Origin: Devosia sp.
Lineage (GTDB): Bacteria; Pseudomonadota; Alphaproteobacteria; Rhizobiales; Devosiaceae
Assembly: GCA_028290245.1 (NCBI GenBank)
Contig: JAQGKG010000082.1
Span: 1-7,075, forward strand
Reading direction: 5' to 3'
Length of the DNA stretch: 7,075 nucleotides
Below are positions 1-5,180 of this stretch, in pieces; positions within the stretch are counted from its first letter, which is position 1, and each line of letters opens with the position of its first letter. A program made the position numbers and the translations under genes. The notes under the pieces are model-generated. The model made no database searches, was not told the DNA's origin, and saw nothing but the letters and a program-made list of their open reading frames with translations.

Positions 1-111
1 GTCTGAGCCAGATCCACCCTCAACAACGCGTTGGCTTGCTACATCGGACAAAGCCGGGTGTGCTGAGGTCATCGAAGGCGCGTGGGACGGTGCCAATTCA
101 GCAACCTTCAT
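1..111 (-). CDS. Possible 5' end of an unidentified gene running off the left edge
   Basis: An ATG at 109-111 opens a minus-strand frame that stays open for 37 codons to the window edge. It is preceded by CGGAGG (120-125) with an 8-base spacer, a good Shine-Dalgarno match, and it has the same orientation as the other genes. The visible residues are rich in Ala, Ser and Val (it begins MKVAELAPSH) and show no motif I recognise, so no function is proposed. The same frame is in fact open upstream as far as a stop at 328-330, with other ATGs at 157-159, 205-207 and 307-309, so a longer protein is possible. I prefer 111 because of the ribosome site and because a palindrome at 166-181 would then lie upstream as an operator. 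A competing plus-strand frame is open from the edge to a stop at 140-142, so the call is tentative. Confidence 0.3.
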   Translation of the reverse strand, partial: MKVAELAPSHAPSMTSAHPALSDVASQRVVEGGSGSD

Positions 112-119
112 CGTATTGG

Positions 120-125
120 CCTCCG
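120..125 (-). promoter_or_regulatory. Shine-Dalgarno site of the possible left-edge gene
   Basis: On the minus strand the bases read CGGAGG, followed by 8 bases and then ATG. This is the main evidence for a gene start at 111. Without it the 37-codon open frame alone would not be worth reporting. Confidence 0.3.
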
Positions 126-165
126 AATGGCTTATTACGTGAAGGATAGGCACATTCATCAAATG

Positions 166-181
166 TGGCACTATAGTGCCA
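166..181. promoter_or_regulatory. Perfect 16-bp palindrome, operator-like
   Basis: TGGCACTATAGTGCCA is a perfect inverted repeat with no spacer. A second inverted repeat, CACATT (151-156) and AATGTG (162-167) around a 5-base spacer, abuts and overlaps it by two bases. The half-site GGCAC occurs at 149-153 and 167-171, and its complement GTGCC at 176-180. Such stacked, symmetric half-sites are typical of operators for dimeric repressors or activators. The palindrome lies 54 bases upstream of the possible left-edge start at 111. The centre contains TATAGT, close to a -10 box on either strand, but I see no matching -35 box. The cognate regulator is not identified; the centre TATA does not look like a LacI-type CG-centred operator. 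Confidence 0.45.
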
Positions 182-393
182 AACCAGACTCCCGTATCCA
201 CATGCATCCAGAACGACGGCAGATGCGTGAGCTTGTTGATATGCGGATCGTATTCGTGGGTACCATGTCGGTCGTTGAGGCTGTGGATTACAACTTTGCG
301 ACTTTGCATTTTAAGATCCTGCCTTCTTTATTTCCTATCTGCGCTCTGCCCGATATTTTATTAGCCAAAGAGTAGACACCCTCTTTCCGTCAG

Positions 394-429
394 GTCATCC
401 CCAATGTGGAGCAATGGGGAACGGATGAC
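394..429. repeat. Imperfect hairpin
   Basis: GTCATCC (394-400) pairs perfectly with GGATGAC (423-429). Inside, CCA (401-403) can pair with TGG (415-417), leaving a one-sided bulge. It has no T-run on either side, so it is not a standard intrinsic terminator. Its role is unknown. Confidence 0.3.
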
Positions 430-858
430 TTGGCTGAGCAAGCAGATCGCTTGCATTGTGCTCGCGCAGTCAATCCTTGCTTGCTTCGCTCAGGTTACTA
501 GACGTGCGTCACGGCGTTCTTAGGTCAGCCGACAACGACTGGACATAGCAGGCGACTAGGCCAAGCCAGGTTGAGCCGCCACGGCATCGCTTCTAAAAAT
601 CTGGACCTGATTAACTAAACTGTCGAGTGCTCTGAGTTAATGGTCAGTTTTCCGGCTACTGGGTAAATGGCCGACTGGCTGATTAGGGATGGAATGCAGA
701 CTGGCGGCTTACTAGCGGAAGCCTTTGTAAGCAGACATCGTTCGTTTGGCCGGGCTGAGACCGAGAGAGCGCCGTAGGCTTGTAGCCACGGACTGACCAG
801 AACTGACTACCTTGCATCGGGTATCAGTTGATGATTGATCGACAGGAAGCGGCGACGC

Positions 859-875
859 TGGCGCGACAAGCGCCA
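859..875. repeat. Small perfect hairpin
   Basis: TGGCGC (859-864) and GCGCCA (870-875) form a 6-bp stem with a 5-base loop, inside the doubtful minus-strand open frame 712-912. There is no adjacent T-run. It may be chance. Confidence 0.2.
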
Positions 876-987
876 TAACCCAATAGTCGGCATAGGGCTT
901 CACCGAGCGCACTCAGTTAACGCTGGTAACAGCACGTCCGTTTACACCTAGGTACAAGGAAGGCGGGGCGTGGGACCCGGTACTTGG

Positions 988-1011
988 CCGGTTCGCCGCC
1001 CAAAAAACCGG
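988..1011 (-). other. Inverted repeat downstream of the GMC gene
   Basis: CCGGTT (988-993) and AACCGG (1006-1011) could form a 6-bp stem about 87 bases past the GMC stop. On the minus-strand transcript the U-run of six (1002-1007) starts inside the 5' arm and runs into the loop rather than following the stem, so this is not a canonical intrinsic terminator. A smaller 13-base inverted repeat, CGAATG/CATTCG with one central base, sits at 1059-1071, nearer the stop. Either could stabilise or help end the GMC transcript, but neither is a confident terminator. Confidence 0.2.
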
Positions 1012-1097
1012 AATGTACGTAATGACAGGCTTATTCATTGCCCGACTTCATCAGGGATCGAATGCCATTCGCAGTGTCCAATGCGATGACATGAACT

Positions 1098-2687
1098 CTA
1101 TATTCCGTGTGCGGAACGGACCAGATCCGCACCCTTCTCGCCTATCATAATCGCCGTAGCGTTTGTGTTGGCTGACACGACCGTGGGCATTATCGATGCG
1201 TCGATGACCCGTAGGCCAGATATGCCATTGAAGCGTAGTTCGTTGTCGACCACTGCTCGATCATCGGGACCCATGCGGCACGTACCTGCAGGATGGTGAT
1301 CGGTCTTGGCGTGGCTGCATGCATACTCGAAATATTCCTGATCAGATTTTACCTTGGGGCCTGGTAGCCGTTCCGCCTTTACGTATGGCTTAAGGGCATT
1401 CTGACTCATGATCTCCTGAGCCAATTTTAGGCCCCGGATGGACATCTCACGGTCGTAAGGGTCAGCCCAGTAATTCGGGTCGATAAGCGGCGCCGCACTG
1501 GGGTCCAAACTGGCGAGGCGGACCGAACCTCGTGACCGCGGACGCAGGTACGCTGAGTTCAGAGTTACGCCACCTTGCTTCATAGTCTCCACGCCGGCCT
1601 CGATGCCGGAACCCAGGCCCAGATGGAACTGGATGTCGGGCGACCTGGCATTCTTGTCGGCGTACCAGAAGCCCCCGGTCTCGAAGAGGCTGGAGGCTAC
1701 TGGACCCGTCTTGGTTAGCAGGTACTGCAGCCCTGCTATGGCTGACCATTGCGGCTTGGCATACTTGTCATAGGTGTGCGGGCCTGTGCACTCGGCAATC
1801 ACAAACAGGTCCATGTGGTCCTGCAGATTCGAGCCGACTTCGGGCTGGTCGAACACCACGTCGATGCCGAGATCGGAAAGGTGGTCGGCTGGTCCGATAC
1901 CGGATAGCTGAAGCAGGCGGGGCGAGCCGATGGCGCCAGAAGAGAGCAACACTTCCTTGCCCGCCAGCAAGATACCTTCACCGGCGAGTTCGACACCGAC
2001 GGCCCTACCTCGTTCGACGACGATCCGCAGAACCTGGGCGTCAGTACGGACTTTCAAATTAGGACGCGTGCCCCGAATTGGACCAAGATAGGCGGTCGAA
2101 GTCGAGGAGCGGCGTACGTGACGCTGAGTCAGCTGATAGTAGCCAACACCCTCCTGACTCTCGCCGGTCATGTCGTAGTTGCGCGGAATACCGAGTTCAC
2201 CAGCAGCCTTGAAATAGGCTTCGCAGATCGGGAGCGGCGCGACCGGCTTGCTCACGCCCAACGGACCGCCTTGCCCATGATACCGATCATTGAACGTGTC
2301 GTTGTCCTCTGCCTTTTTAAAATACGGGAGTACGTCCTCGTATCCCCAACCGACGCAGCCCCTCTGGCGCCACTCGTCGTAATCGAGGGCGTTGCCGCGG
2401 GTGTAAATCTGGGCGTTAATTGAGGAACCGCCGCCGATCACTTTGGCTTGCGTGTAGCGAACGACCATATTGTTCATGTGCTTTTGCGGAACGGTCTGCC
2501 AACCCCAGCTACCGATGCCTTTGGTCATCTTCGCGAAACCGGCGGGCAAGTGGTACAATGGATGCCAGTCACGACCGCCAGCTTCGAGCAGCAGCACCTT
2601 GACGTCCGCATTCTCGCTCAGTCGAGCTGCAAGAACGCAACCGGCTGAACCGCCACCCACGATAATGAAGTCATATGAATCCGACAT
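1098..2687 (-). CDS. GMC-family FAD-dependent alcohol dehydrogenase
   Basis: The 529-residue product is a full-length glucose-methanol-choline oxidoreductase of the bacterial choline/alcohol dehydrogenase type. It probably oxidises an alcohol group to a carbonyl with FAD and passes electrons to a quinone or other acceptor. The ADP-binding motif GGGSAG is at residues 11-16, followed by the acidic strand end LLLEAGG (32-38). GMC signature 1 surrounds GGGSSIN (85-91) and signature 2 is SSGAIGSPRLLQLSGIG (249-265). The C-terminal active site has HHPAGTC (464-470), with His465 as the expected catalytic base, and Asn507 in SANTNA (505-510) at the usual second position. I see no signal peptide or membrane segment, so it should be cytoplasmic. 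The ATG at 2687 is supported by GAGGAGA ending 5 bases before it. It is probably a separate transcription unit, since about 350 bases with an operator-like palindrome separate it from the flavoprotein gene. Substrate is unknown: choline, aliphatic alcohols, polyethers and sugars are all used within this family. Confidence 0.93.
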   Translation of the reverse strand: MSDSYDFIIVGGGSAGCVLAARLSENADVKVLLLEAGGRDWHPLYHLPAGFAKMTKGIGSWGWQTVPQKHMNNMVVRYTQAKVIGGGSSINAQIYTRGNALDYDEWRQRGCVGWGYEDVLPYFKKAEDNDTFNDRYHGQGGPLGVSKPVAPLPICEAYFKAAGELGIPRNYDMTGESQEGVGYYQLTQRHVRRSSTSTAYLGPIRGTRPNLKVRTDAQVLRIVVERGRAVGVELAGEGILLAGKEVLLSSGAIGSPRLLQLSGIGPADHLSDLGIDVVFDQPEVGSNLQDHMDLFVIAECTGPHTYDKYAKPQWSAIAGLQYLLTKTGPVASSLFETGGFWYADKNARSPDIQFHLGLGSGIEAGVETMKQGGVTLNSAYLRPRSRGSVRLASLDPSAAPLIDPNYWADPYDREMSIRGLKLAQEIMSQNALKPYVKAERLPGPKVKSDQEYFEYACSHAKTDHHPAGTCRMGPDDRAVVDNELRFNGISGLRVIDASIMPTVVSANTNATAIMIGEKGADLVRSAHGI

Positions 2688-2711
2688 TGGTTCTCCTCAT
2701 CGCGGCAGTTG

Positions 2712-2758
2712 CATCGACGACCAATCACGGACCGAGTCCGCCATTGCCGCCGTCGATG
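2712..2758 (-). promoter_or_regulatory. Possible structured leader of the GMC mRNA
   Basis: CATCGACG (2712-2719) and CGTCGATG (2751-2758) are perfect 8-bp complements. Nested between them, CGGAC (2728-2732) and GTCCG (2736-2740) form a 5-bp stem with a 3-base loop. On the transcript this makes a two-tier stem with an internal loop of 8 and 10 bases. It ends 14 bases before the Shine-Dalgarno site of the GMC gene. It matches no riboswitch I recognise, and an 8-bp stem of this span can occur by chance. Confidence 0.3.
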
Positions 2759-2788
2759 GAAGACAAAGTAAATTCGCTGAAACGCTAA

Positions 2789-2804
2789 TTTAGAACGTTC
2801 CAAA
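2789..2804. promoter_or_regulatory. Candidate LacI-family operator upstream of the GMC gene
   Basis: TTTAGAACGTTCCAAA is symmetric at 14 of 16 positions around the perfect core GAACGTTC (2793-2800). LacI/GalR-family operators are typically palindromes of this length centred on CG with AACG/CGTT-like half-sites, and a LacI-type gene sits at the other end of this cluster. The site lies about 100 bases upstream of the GMC start. A weak promoter can be drawn on the minus strand, with TTAGCT (2812-2817), a 17-base spacer and TCTAAA (2789-2794), which would place the palindrome across the -10 box as expected for repression. The promoter match is poor and the link to this regulator is an inference. 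Confidence 0.45.
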
Positions 2805-2861
2805 AGGCGGTAGCTAAATCGCATTCCTGCGTCAAGGACCAGCAGCATCATCCTGTAAGCC

Positions 2862-2880
2862 CCGGCGTCCGCAACGCCGG
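2862..2880 (-). terminator. GC-rich hairpin between flavoprotein and GMC genes
   Basis: CCGGCGT (2862-2868) and ACGCCGG (2874-2880) form a perfect 7-bp stem with a 5-base loop, about 160 bases past the flavoprotein stop and immediately after the stop of the possible small frame at 2881. There is no U-run after it on the minus-strand transcript, so it is at best a weak terminator or an RNA 3'-end stabilising structure. Confidence 0.3.
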
Positions 2881-3048
2881 TCATCCGGGGTCGCGCACGT
2901 CGCCCTCGGTTCCTCCGCAGCGGCTCGAGAGGGCATCCGGCACGCCTGACAAACGCCGCGGAAGCCCTTTTGCAAGCCGCTGCGGCGTATGCCAGTCGGT
3001 GTTGAATGCATCGCCGGCAGAGGTTGCCTCCCCAACGCTATGCCGCAT
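2881..3048 (-). CDS. Possible small ORF overlapping the flavoprotein stop
   Basis: An ATG at 3046-3048, inside the last codons of the flavoprotein gene, opens a 55-codon frame ending in TGA at 2881-2883, an 11-base overlap. Such overlaps often indicate translational coupling. Codon third positions are mostly G or C, and the product is hydrophilic, beginning MRHSVGEATS and ending DVRDPG. It has one cysteine, so it is not a ferredoxin-type electron partner for the flavoprotein, and no motif is recognisable. There is no good Shine-Dalgarno site. A GC-rich hairpin follows its stop directly. A second frame through the same stretch also stays open (stop near 2832), so open length alone is weak evidence. 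It may be a real small protein, a remnant of a lost partner gene, or simply non-coding sequence. Confidence 0.2.
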   Translation of the reverse strand: MRHSVGEATSAGDAFNTDWHTPQRLAKGLPRRLSGVPDALSSRCGGTEGDVRDPG

Positions 3049-5107
3049 ATATCCGGCCCGTCAGCCAATCCGGCCAATCGCGTTCGAAAAATGATTTCTG
3101 GGTTTCGTCGAGTATGCGGTTCGGTCGAGTGGAAATCTTCATCGCGCCGCCGTCGAACTTGACGACGATCTGTTCCGCCTTGTGCTCCACTAATTCCTCG
3201 CGGAAGCGGAGTTCCTCGAGCACTCCGGATTTCGTTGTCGGCGCCTGGCGGCCGGCAGGGTCGCAGATCGTCCGTGCGCCGCGGCTGCCGCCGCCGTCGC
3301 GAATATAATGATCGAGAGCTGCTAGGACAGCCTCGGAGGCTAGGGCCATCTGCTGCCATTGCGCGGCCCTTACGGCTTCGGCTGCATGCCCATAAGCGAT
3401 TCCGTTCGAACGGATATTGGCATTGAGGACTTTGGCTTCCTGCAGCGCGGTACTGACCCCTTCCGGATCGCAGATAATCCCGGCCCGATCGCTCATGCGG
3501 GCTTGAACATCAGCTTTCACCACCTTCATTGCGATAGTGCTGTCGGCTCGCACGACCTTCTGAAATTGCCCGAATTCGACAATGCCGAGTGTGTCGGGGT
3601 CAGTCGTCGGTGCCGACCGGGCATTACCGGAAGCTGTAATATGCTCGGCAGCGCGCGTCCCGAATACCTGGCCAGCATTGAGGGCAGCGCCGCCCGGGCG
3701 GGTAACGCCATGCGTGCCCGCGGCCTCGCCCACGGCATAACATCCCGGCAGGTTGGACCTGCCCCAGACGTCGACCATCACGCCGCCGTTCATGTGCTGG
3801 TTGTTCACCGCAAACTCCAACGGCTCGGTGGCGACGTCCACCTTGTAGCGACGGTAGAGCTCGATCGCCAAAGGGTTCATGTGCTCAAGCCGATCAATCG
3901 GCAGATATTGGGCTGCTCCGGCATTGTTCAGATACCGGCTGACATCGTCATCGAGACGCTCAAGCGAAAACGCATGGTCCCCTTCGACCGGTAACGGATT
4001 GCGGTTGAAATCCATGAACACGCGTCGCCCTGCAGCAGACTCCCGGTAGATCGCCAGATCGACGAGGCTGGAGCCGAACTCAAGCATTCGACTGGAGTGG
4101 AAAGGCCATTGGTAACCTTTGCGGAACACGTTGGAAGCGAGTTCCTGGGTGGTACGGTAGTAATCGGCTAGGAAATGGTGCTCCCTACCCTCGTCGTCCA
4201 CGGAATAGATGTGCGGCATTGCCTGGACGTAAGTGCCCGACAGGTTCCAGGGGAAGCCTTCCCGACGGGTCCCGATCCCGAACTGACTTTCCGTGAGATT
4301 GACCAATTCGATGCCCGCGTCGAGGGCTAGTCCCAAAGAGCCGAAGCAACCATTGGGGTAGACGCTGTCGCGGTAGAGTTCGCCAGGTCCGCCTGCCGCG
4401 AGCACCAGGACGTTGCAGCGGAAGATCGCAAGGCCGAGCGGGTTTGCGCCAGACCTGTCCGCCGAGCGCGACACCAATATACCAACGATTTTGCCGCCAC
4501 CTTCCTCCGCCGTCAGGATCTTGACCGCCGTCGTTTGGTTGTAAATCGGCACCTGCAGCCTGATGGCCTCCTCGGCCAAGACCTTGACCATCAACCGGGA
4601 TGTCCTCGGACCGCAACTGGTTGCACGCCCGATCTCGTCATGATCGGTTTGATAACGCAGGGTGCCACCTAGTCGCTCCTGTGGTAGTGGCAGGCCCATG
4701 AATTGTAGCGAGGCCATCATCCGGGCGGAGCCGACTGCCTCCACATAGGCGGTGTCCTCATCCATGGCGCCACCGGCACGAACAGCACGTGCCATTGCGC
4801 GAAAATCATCGCCATGGTCAGCGGTGTTGGCGGTATGCAGCGTTTGTTTGTCTGAGCCAGAGCAAGCCGACGTCCCACCCCATGCGCTCTGGCTGACGAC
4901 GGCGACATCGCCGCCTCGACGCTTGAGCTCGACGGCTGCCCGCAGGCCGGCGGCGCCCGAACCTACGATCACACACCCCGAGCGATAGATGGGAAGCGCA
5001 ATGCCGCCGATGATGACGGTCTCGTCGGAACGCTGCTCGTTGGCGAGCTTGGGCATTTCCACGTCGGTAAGTTCGTCCAAGATAGATTGCGGCACGTCAA
5101 TGGTCAT
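3038..5107 (-). CDS. FAD-dependent flavoprotein of the fumarate reductase / L-aspartate oxidase superfamily
   Basis: With the preferred start the product has 689 residues. The N-terminal Rossmann motif VGSGAAG (48-54) marks FAD binding, with WGGTSACSG (76-84) as the usual Gly/Ser-rich FAD loop. The second FAD-contact region is PGCYAVGEAAGTHGVTRPGG (454-473), equivalent to the GECSS...HGANRLGSNS region of fumarate reductase. QHMNGGVMVD (437-446) replaces the usual H-x-x-MGGI capping-domain motif, and GRATSCGPRTSR (160-171) replaces the RxxFAADxTG-like segment. A helical C-terminal part ends near GGSRGAR (606-612), followed by a tail of about 75 residues. The framework is clear but the substrate-binding pattern is not that of succinate or fumarate enzymes, so the reaction is unknown; desaturation or keto-group chemistry is possible. 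No iron-sulfur partner gene is adjacent. I chose ATG 5105-5107 over the in-frame ATG at 5162-5164 because GTGGAG precedes it by 6 bases. It lies 73 bases after the Gfo/Idh gene, probably in the same operon. Confidence 0.88.
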   Translation of the reverse strand: MTIDVPQSILDELTDVEMPKLANEQRSDETVIIGGIALPIYRSGCVIVGSGAAGLRAAVELKRRGGDVAVVSQSAWGGTSACSGSDKQTLHTANTADHGDDFRAMARAVRAGGAMDEDTAYVEAVGSARMMASLQFMGLPLPQERLGGTLRYQTDHDEIGRATSCGPRTSRLMVKVLAEEAIRLQVPIYNQTTAVKILTAEEGGGKIVGILVSRSADRSGANPLGLAIFRCNVLVLAAGGPGELYRDSVYPNGCFGSLGLALDAGIELVNLTESQFGIGTRREGFPWNLSGTYVQAMPHIYSVDDEGREHHFLADYYRTTQELASNVFRKGYQWPFHSSRMLEFGSSLVDLAIYRESAAGRRVFMDFNRNPLPVEGDHAFSLERLDDDVSRYLNNAGAAQYLPIDRLEHMNPLAIELYRRYKVDVATEPLEFAVNNQHMNGGVMVDVWGRSNLPGCYAVGEAAGTHGVTRPGGAALNAGQVFGTRAAEHITASGNARSAPTTDPDTLGIVEFGQFQKVVRADSTIAMKVVKADVQARMSDRAGIICDPEGVSTALQEAKVLNANIRSNGIAYGHAAEAVRAAQWQQMALASEAVLAALDHYIRDGGGSRGARTICDPAGRQAPTTKSGVLEELRFREELVEHKAEQIVVKFDGGAMKISTRPNRILDETQKSFFERDWPDWLTGRIYAA

Positions 5108-5113
5108 GGAAGG

Positions 5114-5119
5114 CTCCAC
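5114..5119 (-). promoter_or_regulatory. Shine-Dalgarno site that decides the flavoprotein start
   Basis: The minus strand reads GTGGAG, six bases, then ATG at 5107. The alternative ATG at 5164, which would add 19 residues, has no purine-rich site before it; the upstream bases are mostly A and C. The extra 19 residues also do not belong to the FAD-binding fold. Confidence 0.6.
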
Positions 5120-5180
5120 AAGGGCGTGGCGGGTCAGGGACGCCGCTCTATGAGTACGTCCCATTAGGGTGTTTTGGGTG

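Larger units (their letters stand above)
112..1097. other. Gene-poor stretch of about 1 kb, no convincing complete gene
   Basis: Between the possible left-edge start and the stop of the GMC gene I find no open frame with convincing codon use, no tRNA-like cloverleaf and no transposon ends. Two open frames are present. A plus-strand one at 82-375 starts with GTG, is unusually rich in His and Met and has no ribosome site. A minus-strand one at 712-912 starts with GTG and has no recognisable motif; it may be a gene remnant. Inverted repeats occur at 166-181, 394-429, 859-875, 988-1011 and 1059-1071. The stretch looks less GC-rich than the genes, especially at 280-370 and 590-670. It could be a long intergenic region or an eroded insertion. 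Confidence 0.5.

Noticed and set aside
1..12. Twelve bases at the left edge repeated inside the flavoprotein gene near 4850
   Set aside because: A shared 12-mer is expected once or more by chance in a 7-kb window, and the flanking bases do not match, so this is not evidence of a duplication.
166..181. Sigma-54 promoter (TGGCAC followed by a TGC element)
   Set aside because: TGGCAC is followed after five bases by TGCC, which puts the GC one base too close to the GG compared with the -24/-12 spacing. The perfect symmetry is better explained as an operator.
82..375. Plus-strand open frame of 97 codons
   Set aside because: It has a GTG start without a ribosome site, unusual His/Met-rich composition and no motif, and it lies in phase opposite an open minus-strand frame. 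It also runs through the palindrome cluster.
712..912. Minus-strand open frame of 66 codons
   Set aside because: It has a GTG start, no Shine-Dalgarno site and no recognised domain. It is mentioned only as a possible remnant in the gene-poor stretch.
1002..1007. A-run beside a GC-rich inverted repeat as an intrinsic terminator for the GMC gene
   Set aside because: On the minus-strand transcript the U-run begins in the 5' arm and loop of the inverted repeat, not after the stem, so the required order is wrong. For a plus-strand transcript it would be an A-run, not a U-run.
2618..2884. Minus-strand open frame of 88 codons across the GMC start
   Set aside because: It overlaps the GMC start and its ribosome site in another frame, and its product has no recognisable motif and an out-of-frame type composition.
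2832..3359. Minus-strand open frame of 175 codons spanning the flavoprotein end
   Set aside because: Most of it overlaps the flavoprotein gene in another frame. The Arg-rich composition is typical of an out-of-frame reading of GC-rich DNA.
3359..3994. Plus-strand open frame of 211 codons
   Set aside because: It is antisense to the well-supported flavoprotein gene and has no motif.
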